NCBI GenBank assembly: GCA_003342895.1
Contig: PTFA01000029.1
Location: 744,001-808,000 of the forward strand
Reading direction: 5' to 3'
Length of the DNA stretch: 64,000 nt
Origin: Casuarius casuarius
Lineage: Eukaryota; Chordata; Aves; Casuariiformes; Casuariidae
In this document: piece after piece, positions 11,257 to 22,761 of the stretch
How the letters are laid out: every line of letters begins with the position of its first letter
Position numbering within the stretch: the first letter of the stretch is position 1
Program-made: the position numbers and the translations under genes
Notes under the pieces: generated by a model
The model's input: the letters and a program-made list of their open reading frames with translations, nothing else
Database searches by the model: none
Told to the model about the DNA's origin: nothing

Positions 11257-14045
11257 CATAGCACATTGCCAAGAAATCGTACTTCTCATGAGACTTCCAC
11301 TAGCAGATGACCTTTCTGCTGGATGGACTTTCCCACTGCGGATCAAGCATTTATGTATTTCTGGTGCTTGTGTCTCTGAAGACTGTAAATGTAATACACT
11401 GGCTCCACTCCTAACTGAATTTCAGGCTCAGTGCCCTCCTGAAGACAAACCACTGAACAGTGCCAACCAATGCTGCAGGTTTTGTAATGCGTTCAGTTGA
11501 GAGCAGGTCCTAAAGTCCTGTTTCATTTGGAATAGGACAATCTCAGGGAGGGTTTCAATGCAGATTTGTATTTAATTATTCTTTCAAAGCACTTTTATTT
11601 TAACAATAGCCTTCTAGCCTTTCCCAGATGTGAGGCCTTAATGCTGTAGTGACTGTGACTCAATGCAAGGAGTACAAAAATATTACATTACACAAAGCTG
11701 TAGCAGAGTTCCAGAGGCAAGCCATGGAGAGCCTGCTTCTCTGTTTGCAGCTCCCCCCCCCCCCCCCCCTCCCAGTCTGCAAATGTTCTTCATGGATATT
11801 CAAGGTCAGAAAGGCCTATGGTATTGGAAGAATAAAGGCCTTGTCCTATTCCCGAAATCCCATGGAAATGCACAGCTAAAACTGCTGCAGCTGCAATTTC
11901 AGGGAATCTGGGGTTCAGAGTGGGTCTAAAACTGGATGAACATCTGGCATCACAGCATACAACTGAGGAAATATGTCGTTAGCATATATAAGTCCATTGA
12001 GTGTGTCTTGTAAGTGGGTAGTTCATAACCATCTTGGAGTAAAAATTCTGGGAGAACACAAAGATGGTCACCAGTAACTCTGGATGTCATAATACTTATT
12101 TTCCCACACACTGGTGGTGGCTGCTCTGAGTTTCTGATCAGACCTACAGCACATGCAGCTGACCTTCCCTGTCCTACAGAGGTTTTTGGAGCATAGTTTG
12201 TATGGATGAGACAATGCATTGGTGCAAGCAGACATGAATGACAGAATGTTGCTGACAAATTTAACAGTCTCGAACCCACATAATTTTGGATTATTCTGCC
12301 AGGACAGATGCAAATGAGCATCTTTTTTCTCAGTTGCTTGCTCCTTCCTAACAATCAGACTCTGATGCACCTGAGGGATCTTCACGGGGTTCCATGATAG
12401 TGAGCTTTGACCCTTGGAAATCTGCTTTCATTAAGTTATTGCTATCTTAAATATTCCTCCTGAGAAGGAACCAACTAAAAGACACAGGTACCAGTTCTTT
12501 CAGACTGGATTTACACTGCTGTAGTGCAGATGGAGTGCTGCTGACTGATGTTTGTGAAGGAAGGCACAGTCATTCCAGGCATGTTCCATAAAACTATAAT
12601 CATGGTAAGCCTTCACCTGCACATAGCTTTGCAACTACAAACACTGATCACCTACTTATAACTTGTCCAGCCCTAATGAGGTGTAAGAAGACTCCATCCT
12701 GGTTGACTCAAAATAGAGGCTTCTAAAGACAGGGGAACTGGCAAGGAAGCCCACTTTACTTACCCTATTATTGCCTCAAGAGTGCAATGACATCAGTCAC
12801 TCCAGAAACCTTGCTATTCCTTGGTTGTTTAGTTCCTTAGTACAACTATTACATCATGTGGCTACCTGCCACATTCCTTCTTTATCTTGTACAAGGACTC
12901 TTTTCCCTTTCCCCTCCCTCTCTCTAAACTAAGAGCTGCCTGTGCTTCTCACACATAATAACTGTCTTATCTCTATTGATATACCTTGTTTTCCTAGACG
13001 AGCTGGGGCCTACAGCCCTATAGATAAGTCCCTCTCTTGTTTACTGCTCCCCCCACATTCCTTTCGGACAAGGGGCCTGAATATCCTAATTGGCTCTTCT
13101 GTGCTTACCTGGCTTTAGCCTAACAATACACATGCATTACCTCCTGTTAAGGATCATATTCCATCTACATCCACAACTCTGCATACAATTACAGCTTGTT
13201 TTCTTTGCAAATTAACAGTGCAACATCATGATCTGTGTGTAAATCAGTAATAGATTTATTAGCCACCCACCTTGCCTTAGATTGTAATGATTCTGATCTC
13301 ATCGTTGGAAGCACAAAAGAATAAATCTCAGATGTCTTGCAGGTTGTGACTTCAGTTTTTCACTGGACTTCAGGGATGAAACAGATTTATGAATACTTCA
13401 GCAGTCCAGATTAAAAGCTGGAATTCATTGGTAGTACAGGTTGGTCTGTTGTATAGGACTGCAGTGATCATCAGTATTGATTAAGGATCTGGACAGTATT
13501 TGCATGCCTTCAGCTAAGTAAGTCTTTCTCATATGTTCTAGCAAAAATGTACAAAATATTTCTATAAATATATTAAGATGTCTCTCTTATGGCATTAATA
13601 ATGCATTAGCCTTTGAGAAGTTATATTTACTGCACTTTAGTAGGTAAGTGGCTGCTCATTTTAAGTTGCTCAATTTGAGAGCAAGAATGATCAGCTCTTG
13701 GTAGAAAGAACATACGGTTTAGTACAGTAAAGCATGCCAGCGTTTGTTGTTATTGGCAGGAACCTTCCAACCTCTTTAAATTATATGTTACAGAAGAGCT
13801 GCTTTGAATTGCTTGACCTATTTAAAGAGAAATTGATGCTTGACTTATTATTATTTGGCATCTGCTCATACAATGTCAGTCAAAAAGTCCACCAGTAAGA
13901 AAAGCTTGTTCCCACCCTTGAATTGCTTTAGTATACCCAGTTTTTAATGTAATCAAAATATTCTACAGTCCCCACAACCCTAGTTTCAAGGAAATACAGC
14001 TTCACCTTACACCCTTTTCCACATCAAAAATGTAAATTGTGGCCC
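11257..14045. other. Anonymous non-coding stretch
   Basis: No gene supported; the longest frame is 134 codons (11950-12354, minus) with no recognisable domain. The stretch at about 12890-13080 is pyrimidine-rich on the plus strand and could be part of an unrecognised old LTR, but no TG...CA ends or poly(A) architecture could be seen. The poly-C tract at 11753-11769 is listed separately. Confidence 0.55.
11753..11769. repeat. C17 homopolymer
   Basis: Seventeen consecutive C, followed by TCCC. Pure C/G homopolymers this long are uncommon compared with A/T runs. Length is likely to vary between individuals and in sequencing reads. Confidence 0.85.
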
Positions 14046-14072
14046 AGTCAAAGAAGTCAGTGAAGTCAATGA
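14046..14072. repeat. Three-copy 9-bp tandem repeat
   Basis: Three imperfect 9-base units, agtcaaaga / agtcagtga / agtcaatga, in tandem. In one minus-strand frame they read Leu-Thr-Ser repeated, but this is a by-product of the repeat and not evidence of a protein. Confidence 0.75.
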
Positions 14073-15201
14073 AGAGCTGACTTTGTTGACCTTCATTAAC
14101 GAACCTTCATGTGAGGGACAGACTGGCTGTTGCAGAGGGGGAATCAGTACCACCATGTGCAGCCATAGATGTTGCAGTGTGTGCCGTAAGAAGCAGACAG
14201 CAAGGCAGTCCCCGCTCTCCTCTTTCTCATGCCCTCTCCCATGGTGGCTACACTGATGTGAGGGATATGAGCTCAGCTCTGCTTCGGCAGGCCCATGACT
14301 ACAACTATGAAGCAGCAGAGATTGTGCCTCCGAGATGCACTGACATCTCTGGAGGTACAGAGGTGAGTTTCCAGCTCTCATGGGGAGAACGACACTGTTC
14401 CACCATGAGTTTTCTGGGATCTCTGCATTTCCCTGATCCTTGTGCTTCCAGCTCTGCCTGAGTCTTGCCTGGTTTCTCAGTCCAAACCTTAGGCTATAGA
14501 CCCTTGTGGGGGCTGGTAAAGAAATTTACCATATACCTGTGAATGTTTTCAGAGACTTTTGACTAGAAGAGGCCACTCTGGAAGCAGTGATGTTTGCTCC
14601 AAAGTGAATTATTCAGCACCATAATCTTTTTTCTGCACTGTTGTTGGACAAGATGAGAAGTGTTATCATGCAGTTTGTTGAATACATCTGAAAGGACTAT
14701 GTCTCACTCAGCAAAGAAAAAAGTTCACCATTGCAAGCTTAGATCGTTAAAGGGCATTTCATCCCAAATGAATATGTGAGATTTTAACAACCCAGGAGAT
14801 ACAAAATCTTGTCCCAATAAAAGGGAGAGGAAGTAGAATAAGAAGCTTCATGATTTTTAATAGTGCTCTTGTGGGCAATTGTTCAGCTTTCATTAGCAGA
14901 ACTGATGCTGGCTTGTGAAGACATTTTTTTGTAGGGTGGTGGCTGCTACATGAGTGTAACTCTTTCATACTGCAATATATTCGTGACATTTGCACAGTGC
15001 AGCTATACCCCTGAACATATTTCCCATTTAATATATACTCTCCTGTTGTCGCAGTTTCACAGAGAGGCTGGGGGAGGGTGATGATGTGATGACCTGTTTA
15101 GCTATGGTATTGGGGCGGTGAGAACAGTCTGGCAGTATTTTATGCAACACTGGGTGATGCTCCCGCTGGCTGGACTTTGACCCCACTTCTACAGATTCTT
15201 A
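14073..15201. other. Anonymous non-coding stretch
   Basis: A 116-codon plus-strand frame (14111-14461) and a 124-codon minus-strand frame (14007-14381) overlap, which argues against either being real. A donor-like string (agag|gtgagt) near 14359-14368 sits in the plus frame, but no homology is recognised. The remainder is featureless. Confidence 0.5.
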
Positions 15202-15430
15202 TCATAGATGGAGAGAAAAATGGGGCTGGAAAAAATCATCCAGTGCTTCCCCCCCCCCTCCCCCCCCCCGCCTCAAGGCAGGAGCAATTACACCTGTGTC
15301 ATTCCTGATAGCTGTTTGTCTCATCTATCCTTAAAGACATCCAGTGCTGGAGACTGCGCAATCTTGCCAGACAATCTGTTGCTGTGCCTCACTATCTTTG
15401 CCACTGAGAGCATGTTATTATCTGCCAAGC
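15202..15430 (-). mobile_element. CR1 LINE 3' fragment, old and diverged
   Basis: Read on the plus strand this is the reverse complement of a CR1 3' end. It begins 'tcatagatgg...gggctgga', then the position where CR1 reads atcatctagtccaacccc (here expanded into C10-T-C10 at 15249-15269), 'caaggcagg', and 'ccttaaagacatccagtgctggagactgcg...ttgccagacaatctgttgctgtgcctcactatc' in the order of the family's 3' untranslated region. It is truncated at its 5' side, as is usual for CR1. Similarity fades beyond about 15430. Divergence suggests an old subfamily. No coding part remains. Confidence 0.7.
15249..15269. repeat. C10-T-C10 tract inside the CR1 fragment
   Basis: Twenty-one bases, all C except one T at 15259. 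It sits where this CR1 family has a short C-rich stretch, so it probably grew from that seed by slippage. Confidence 0.85.
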
Positions 15431-16879
15431 ATTTCACAGGGGGCAGTTTCTTCCAGGCTCTATCTTTCATTGAGGATGTTGGCCGGGGCTGAGAAGTCCA
15501 CCCCAAAGTGTTCATTCCCAAATATTCTGTGTGCTGTGGTGAGTCTGTTGTCCCTCAGTGAAGCCAAACACATGCTTGCTGTTGATCCTGTGAACTCTAG
15601 CATACGTCTCAGGAAGAGCAGTGGCACATTCTGTTAGCAGAACCACTGGTCCCTTCAAAACTTCTCACAAACGAGCCCTGAAAAACTAGCATGCTGGAAT
15701 TATTCACATCCTACGCTTTCCTAAACATCCCCCATCAGATTCCTCTGCATTTTCCCATGCCTGGAACCAGATGACTTTTTCTTAAGATTTTACCTTGCTA
15801 TTGGGTTGCATTGCTCAATTGGTTACTTCTTGTTCTACACAAACCTTTCCTGCCAAGAGTACCTCTTTGACCTCACATGATCCTGCAGTTCTGACATGTG
15901 AGACATGAGCTGGGCTAAGTGACATAAGTCTGCTGACCAAGATTTAGGATCAAGAAGAGCAACTGTAATGCACAGCCCCTTCTCTCTTGAGTTAGGATAC
16001 AGGCACACTCACAAATCTAGGGATCAGCTATGGTGGCACATGGGATGCCAATGGGAGGGAATTGAGAGGTGGGGACCAAAAGAGCAGGTCCTAAACAGGT
16101 CCTAACTTTGCAAGTTTTGGTATGGTTTCACACAAATATTAAACCATATTCACAGTTGCGGGCAGTTTAGCCTTTAGCTGGCCTTCCTATCCTCAGCATG
16201 GGGAGGAACATCAGATCTTGCCATAAGATGCTGTCCCACAACTGTAAGTCAATGACTATTTGACCCTTTAGTTGTTGGAAGACAGGAAAATAGCCTTGGA
16301 GGTTCAACAAGATAGAAATACCCTCATCTTTTCCCAGAATTATTAGGATTACATACAGTGCTGTGCAAGAAGGATTATTACATGAAAGGATCTTAATTTT
16401 GCTGGCTTTATAAGCAATTCTGGCACTTCTGTTCTTGGAATGGTGCTGAATTTTTTATAAAAGTGTCAGCATTTTAGAGCTTATAATAAGCAACAGAAAG
16501 GTAAGAATTGATTAACGTCTGATTCAGAATGCCATGGATATCATATGACTCCAAAAATCCTCTTCTATTTTCATTTCTAAAGTGGGGGAGTGGGGGGATT
16601 GAATTATGCAAATCAGCCACAAGTTGCTTAACCTTTCCAGGAGCACACCGTAATTGGAGAGGATGAAATAAGCCCATTATCAGCAACAGAGCAGCAAACC
16701 CTTTTGGGGAGCTCCAGCTGATCCTTCTTACCCCCTTTCTCTTGTGGAAATTGCTATTTGTGAACTGGTCCCTTCTCAGGGCAGCTCATCTCATCCCAGG
16801 GTTTAGAACTGTGCAATGCATCAAACATAGCTTCAAAGCCATCTATGTGGAAAGTACTATATTCCCTGCATTCTGTCAC
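15431..16879. other. Anonymous non-coding stretch
   Basis: No gene supported. A possible continuation of the CR1 fragment into 15450-15640 cannot be followed by eye. Frames are 97 codons or fewer with no recognisable similarity. Small G-rich run at 16583-16600 only. Confidence 0.55.
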
Positions 16880-17000
16880 TGCATCCGCACGATTGTGCAT
16901 TACTAATTACTGATGACAGCCAATAAAATCAAATAAGTACACATGCAAATGCTAATGGAGGAAAATAAAACTAAATAATGCCTTACCAAGCCCTGATTAC
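16880..17000. promoter_or_regulatory. Candidate regulatory cluster: octamer, homeodomain and CCAAT-like sites
   Basis: Within about 100 bases lie a TAATTA-like site (actaattact near 16902-16911), a TGACAG Meis/TGIF-like site (16914-16919), ccaataaaatca (Pbx/Hox-like, near 16920-16931), a perfect octamer ATGCAAAT (16943-16950) followed by gctaatgg. No repeat or coding frame is present. The enhancer role is inference from site clustering. Confidence 0.25.
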
Positions 17001-18121
17001 CTTGATCTTGGCTTGCTGTCACACTAGCCTGTCCTCACTGGGGAAAAGATGCTAAGTTCTGCAATCTCTTTAGCACAAAAGGTATGCATGAAGGCCTTTT
17101 CATAGGTAATTATTTACAAATTCCCTGCAACCATGCTGTCTCTGTTGTTTTTTATTAACATAATAAAATATATTATCTGGAGAAAAGCTTGGGGTATAGC
17201 AGTTAAATTTATATGTGTTATTCTAGTATGACAAATATTTTGTTATAGTTTGCTAGCAATTATTCAGAGTAACTCAAACAGCTTGGGATGATTGTAGCCT
17301 TGTGAATTGACATTTGAAATATTTATAAGTACAGCCATGCTGCCATATGGACCCTCTTCGGAGTTATCAGTCACCACATCCTCTGCTTCTGCAACTTGGG
17401 TTCACAGTCTAATGCTGTCTGATTCTATAACTCCAAGGAGCACAGCTAGGGACAGCACAGTGCACAATACTCCTTTAGCTATAGTTGTCAGCTTCGACAA
17501 AGAAAATGAAGGCGTGTTGTGCACATTACTTGTTGAGGCATTCTGCAAACACCTGCTTAATGCTTGTGTGTGCTGCTTAATATAATGCAGTTCTTATGGC
17601 ATAATAGCTCTCTCTGAAAGTGAGTTTTAACTGCAAAACCACCCATCACTGATCTTTCATTCTGAGTGCTGTTATTATACAGTGAGGAAACAGAGGGCAT
17701 CTTTCCTCGACCTGCTGGTTTACAGGGTCTCTCCTAATCATGCAAAATGCATAAGATGGCCTGGCTAGGAAAAGCAGGATGAGTAATGTCATTGTTTTCC
17801 CCTAAAATGAGCTTTTCCTCTGTCCCAAAAAGTAGCTTGGGAACACATAGATGGTATTTATCAATTCAACAAGGACTTATGTCTGTGCAAAACTCCTATT
17901 GCCTTCAATGAAATTACATTCAAAGAAATGATGATAGGGTATGTTCTGAGCAGTGCCAAGCACTGCAAAGTATTTGCTGTATTCTTTCTTTGAGTAATTA
18001 GTAGTATGTATGAAATCTTTGGTGTCAAAGAAGACAGTGGAAGTTCCTCCTAGTGAATTCAGCATTTCAGGATTTCAATATCAGGATTTCAGTCTGTGAG
18101 TTTAATCAAGTGCATGGATTA
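17001..18121. other. Anonymous non-coding stretch
   Basis: No gene supported; longest frame 92 codons (17307-17585, plus) without known similarity. A short string near 17672-17700 (gttattatacagtgaggaaac) resembles the middle of MIR-type SINEs, but is too short to call. Confidence 0.55.
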
Positions 18122-18355
18122 CTGGAAGCTGGAAGCTGGAAGCAAAGAGAAGGGAAGGGGAAAAGGAAGGGGAAAGGGAAGGAAAGGGGAAAGGTAAGGG
18201 GAAAGGGGAAAGGGGAAAGGAAAGGGGAAAGGAAAGGGGAAAGGAAAGGGGAAAGGGGAGGGGAGGGGAGGGGAGGGGAAGGGGAAGGGGAAGGGGAAGG
18301 GGAGGGGAGGGGAGGGGAGGGGAGGGGAGGGAAGGGGGAAGGGAAAAAGAAAAGG
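18122..18355. repeat. Long polypurine tract, (GGGGA)n / (GGGGAAAGGAAA)n, with 5' (CTGGAAG)n
   Basis: Positions 18122-18143 hold three copies of ctggaag. From 18144 to 18355 (212 bases) every base but one (T at 18195) is a purine. The first half is GGGGAAA/GGAAA units; from about 18255 on it turns into GGGG runs separated by one or two A, with more than a dozen successive G4 runs. Known behaviour of such sequence: G-quadruplex formation on the plus strand, and triplex (H-DNA) potential from mirror symmetry in the duplex. Frames of 95-114 codons crossing it encode only Gly/Glu/Lys/Arg or Pro/Phe/Ser/Leu simple repeats and are not genes. Confidence 0.95.
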
Positions 18356-19258
18356 CAAGATGGACAACATGCATCTTATATCTAGGCAAAATGATCTGCT
18401 ACCTGGAAAGGATGCTGGAGGGATGAGGCTAGGTAGGAGGATGTGGCAGGACAGAGCTGGCAAAATATTGATTCATCTGGCTAGCCTTCATCTGTGACTA
18501 GCTCCAAGATGAAGCTGTCAGCCAGAGAGGCAGGCTTGAGCTATAAATCCCCTTTAAAATTCTCCCTTGGCAGCCCAAATGAGGATATGTGTCAGCCACC
18601 ATGCAGCACCTCATTGCTGATCACATGCACTAGCATTCAACTGCCTGCACAGCCCTCCAGTGAGGGGATGTCCCTGCCCTCTGCTCTCCAAGGCTCTGCA
18701 GACACCAGGGGGGCTGCTGGATGGCTCAAGCCCTAAAACTGTTCACCTGACAGGGCCTGAACAGCAAAGGCTTCTGGCACCCCTTTCACTGAACAGCTGA
18801 CCTATTCTGTGCTGCTTTAGCTCCACGATAGACTACCCAAAGCATCTCAGAAAAGGAGCATCCCTTAAAATAATTTTGATAGAGCTGAATCTATCAATGA
18901 CCTCTAGAAAGATCTTCAGGTGATGTAAACCAGCATTTGCACTGGTAACACCAAAGCAATTGCTGCCATTTTCACTTGCTGTGGATCCAGCCTTTAATCA
19001 GCTGTATTTTCGTTTAGTACCATGTACATAGGAGGGCGCACTGTAGTTTACAAAACCTCTGTTTATTATCACTTCTCAGATCATCCCAACAGAAGTGTCT
19101 TGATCTTTGCCTTGCTAACTCTCCTGTGAAACAGGAGTGACCCCAAAGAAACAGGTGGAATTTCACCGCTGTAAAAATGGTGGAAACCAATGCAGAATCA
19201 GGAATCAAGAAGTCTCATTGATCATAGTGATCTTTCAGCTACCCTTATCAAATATTAA
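18356..19258. other. Anonymous non-coding stretch
   Basis: No gene, RNA or recognised transposon. The longest frame is 80 codons (18494-18736, plus) with no similarity recognised. Confidence 0.55.
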
Positions 19259-19345
19259 CAATAATGACTTATTTATATAGCACTGACTGTGAGCTAGGTG
19301 CAAGAGGATAGGCCGAAGTCCCAGAGAACTAACAAACTAAATAAT
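19259..19345 (+). repeat. Ancient sauropsid interspersed repeat fragment
   Basis: The order 'ttatttatatagcactgac', 'tgagctaggtgc', 'aagtcccagagaact', 'aacaaactaa' parallels a widespread old element in turtles, crocodilians and birds of the general form tatatagcacc ... tgtgctaggtgct ... acagtccctgccccaaagagcttacaatctaa. The copy is short and worn, and is followed by an AT-rich (AATA)n-like tail to about 19380. Family name cannot be given from memory with certainty. Confidence 0.45.
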
Positions 19346-22300
19346 AAATACATATCAATCTAGAATAATAAATAATAAATCTCAAATCCCAAAGTCGTTT
19401 CATTTTTTTCTTCAGAGGCGTTTGCCCTCACTTTCACTGATCAGCAGGAGGGCTTGGTTAAAAAAGATCAGATTAGAAATTAATCTCTTTGATGTTTACA
19501 AAGGCAATAGGGCTTTCACACCTTTCCAAGTGCAATTCTACTGCAGGTAAGGAACACTGCAGCTTGTGGAAGTGCTAATTAAAGCCAATAATAACATGAT
19601 TCACCTTCAACCCTGCTCTGAAAGGCCTAGTGTTTTTTTGCCAGAAGGAGAAGTTGCATCTGCAGGGCATGGCATTTGAGAAGCTCTCTTGTTTCAGGGA
19701 TCTGCAATGTGGCAACCATTCAGGCTGGAAGGGGAGGGAGCAAAGTTGTTTAAATCAATCCTTGTCATAGGATCCCACTGTTTATTGATATCCTGAAGGT
19801 GAAAGGTTAATGCCTTACTCAGGAAACCACTCATCCTCCAAAATACTATTATTGTTTATCTTGCTGAAATCTATTTTTATATTTCCCAAGACATTTTTAT
19901 TTAATTTCTGCTCCAGGTTGTCTTTATCATGTTTTCATAGTATCACTGTACAGACATAATCCTTTTCTGATCTGATATTTCAAGTTGTGATGGGAAATGC
20001 CAAGTGTCAGGTATTCTTTTAAATAGAAAGATTAGCAGAAAGAAAAATTATTAACTTCAGGCTACTTATTTTAGCAGAACGTGAGTTATCAGGGACTCCA
20101 ATCAAGCACTGAAGTTAAAAGTAACAGATCAACTAGAGTAAACACTTGTCTCCAGGAATAATATGTCTTGTCACTTTAGTGGCTTGGAACATGTTCTCAT
20201 TTATCCAGCCATTTTCTTGCCACAGCAATTACAAAATGGCCAGTTTGAAATGAGATATATTTTCATTGATTTTATTCTCAATGTCTTTTTTTTTTTTAGT
20301 CTTTGTACCTTCTTGTTCATAAAAGAACAAGGAAGTGAAAGGTACATAAATCTACAACATATACAAATAGCATTTCATGTGGACAGTTTTGCCTGTGGAA
20401 TTCAATGCTGAAGGAGCTTCGAGTAAATTACTGGACCGTAAATAACCACAAACACACATGACAATTTCAGTTGGTGAAAGTCTAGCTTCAGAACAGAACT
20501 AGTATCTGTAATGCAGATTCAGCAATAATTGCCTTGTATTTCACTCATTTTCAGCATGAAGCTACATTTAGCATTTTATTCTCCTCTTTGTTGGTGGTAG
20601 CTACTGTAAATAGTTAATAGATTGCTGGTCTGATGTAGGCTGGCAAATACTTTCTACCTACATTCATGAACCTGGAATTACAAGAATATATTTCCTAGTA
20701 ATCAGAGGCATGAATCAAATTTATCTCACAAAAGGAATCTGGAAGAACATATAGACAATACTTTAAATTATTTTTTAGAATTGAGATAAATCATACATTG
20801 TCAAAACTATAGAAAATACTGGGGTCCAATCACAGCTACAGAGAATGGCCACATGTGGCCATTTTTACAACACTGCCAAAGGTTAAAAAAAATTCTTAGT
20901 ATTATTGTATTATTTAATGCTTACTGATTTCTGAAATGGCACATTTGAATGTCAGTGCCAGAATTCAGCTAATCCAAATGCCACTCTCTTTTCTCACAAT
21001 ATCAGGAGACTGTGAAACTATATGGAAATGTCCCATGAGTGGCCAGAGATGAGTTTGTTAAAACTTTTCTTAATGACAAAGAGCCAAATTCTGCAAATTT
21101 TATTCAAACCAACTAAGAAAGTTCTTCCCAGTGAGGATCCTTGATTTTAACAGCACAAATTTCTTTATGTCCCAAAGGATATATCTCCTACACTTTTTAG
21201 ATTGGAACCAGGACTTATCAATCAGCTGACTTGCTGTCTGTCAGCACCTTAATCCCGTTGGGACAGTCCAGAGCAAATCTAGTCCAGAAATGGCACCTTT
21301 ACCAGCCCAAGCCCAGACACTTGCCAGATCTACTAGAAAAGCCTGAACTCTCTTTAATGCATTTTTCCTGGATGGAATTGTCCAGGAAAAGCCTTCTTGG
21401 AGGTGGCTCTGCTGGCTTTTTTCCTGTGGGAATCATGAGCTCAGAGGTACTTGGAGGCTTTTCAGGACTAGCGGGTGAATAAACAGTCTGTTTTGTATCA
21501 TTCAGGACAGCAGTATCTGACTCAGAATTAGAAACTGTTGCTTAGACCTTCCCTTTAGAAAATAAAGCCTTTGCATTTTTCTAGGAACCTCAGAATTGGA
21601 GGAATTCACATCAATTTAAATTAAACAAAACAAACAGGTTGTGACTGCTGACTAGCCACCTTCACTTATTCTACAAAACCTGAAGTACAGCCAAAAACTC
21701 ACAACTCAGACCTCTTTTCATTCAGTTCTCATCTTCCTTGGTCTACCCACTCATGTTCTTTCCTCCTCCCCTTCCTGGGAGATTGCCATCCACTGCACAC
21801 AGGGATGCAAATACTCACCTTCTTTCACATAGTAAATCGTTTCAAAGCAGCCTGCAATATATCTGTGCTTCTAATAGTCACAGCAGGCAAAGCGTTCATC
21901 CACAGTGTTTGGGTGCAAAATTGTGGAAAGGAATGAAAATAAATCAAATTTTATTTGCCAAAGGGAAAATTTTTGCCTGCAAGTTGCTGGCCCTGAACGG
22001 ATGATTTATGGAGGGCAGGCTCTAAGTGATAGAGTCCTTGAACCAAATCCCATTGACCCCTAGAGTCTCAAAGGTGAAGGCCAGTAAATGGCCCTCTTCT
22101 TAGTCCTTCACTTGACGACTTTGCTGACAGGTGGCATCCTGTGGAAACCATGCAGCCAGCAGTTCCCTGGATGACAGCTGGGAACTACGTTCTTTTATGA
22201 GTTCTTTGTTAAATCCATTTCCACTGCTGAGAGACAGACGTTAATTCTCCCTCCCTACAGTGTTAGCAGTTAAGCTTTATCATTCCTATTGCCATCTTTC

Positions 22301-22732
22301 TTGTGCTTCTCAGCCACTTCCCACTGAGGGAGATTCTTCCCTCCAGATTGTGAAGCAGATCTCTGCTGCTGTGAATGCAAACCACAAAATGACCTCCATT
22401 CAGAGCAGATTTTGGAAAAACAACTGTTAAAATGAGAGATGCTTTCTGTGCTGACAAGCTGCGCTTCCTCCCTGCTGCTCCTTCTGTCTCCCAAGAGCAG
22501 TCCCAAGTCTCAGTTCAACCAAGGCTCTTCTTCCTCTTCTTTCTGTTCATCCTGTTCATCCTCTGGATTTATGCACCCCTGGCCCCATCTATACTCCATG
22601 CCTTCCCAGAGAGCTTAATGTCAAAGACCCCAGCTTTAGCATACATTCCAAGAGTACTGCTGCGCATGTTCTTAGCAGGAAGGGCCCCTCTGAAAATCCA
22701 GTCTGTAGTGACAACATAAACCATAGTACAAA
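19346..22732. other. Anonymous non-coding stretch
   Basis: No gene supported. Frames are 88 codons or fewer. A T12 run at 20286-20297 and a short string like 'gagccaaattctgc' near 21081-21094, possibly the end of a palindromic sauropsid repeat (see 44432), are the only structures noticed. A sub-block, 21230-21480, is somewhat GC-richer but unrecognised. Confidence 0.55.
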
Positions 22733-22761
22733 TTTTACCTGGTTTTACCTGGTTTACCTGG
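22733..22761. repeat. Three-copy (TTTTACCTGG) tandem repeat
   Basis: Two perfect 10-base units TTTTACCTGG and one 9-base unit TTTACCTGG in tandem. A small slippage-type repeat with no functional context seen. Each unit contains CAGGTAAA on the minus strand, an E-box-like and splice-donor-like string. Confidence 0.85.

Noticed and set aside
12660..13210. Possible solitary LTR
   Set aside because: Pyrimidine-rich and repeat-like in feel, but no TG...CA termini, target-site duplication or promoter/poly(A) arrangement could be identified.
14007..14461. Overlapping plus (116 codons) and minus (124 codons) frames with a donor-like site
   Set aside because: They occupy the same DNA on opposite strands, and the minus frame includes a 9-bp tandem repeat; no similarity to a known protein.
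18053..18463. Three frames of 95-114 codons in and around the purine tract
   Set aside because: The translations are simple repeats of Gly/Glu/Lys/Arg or Pro/Phe/Ser/Leu produced by the low-complexity DNA.
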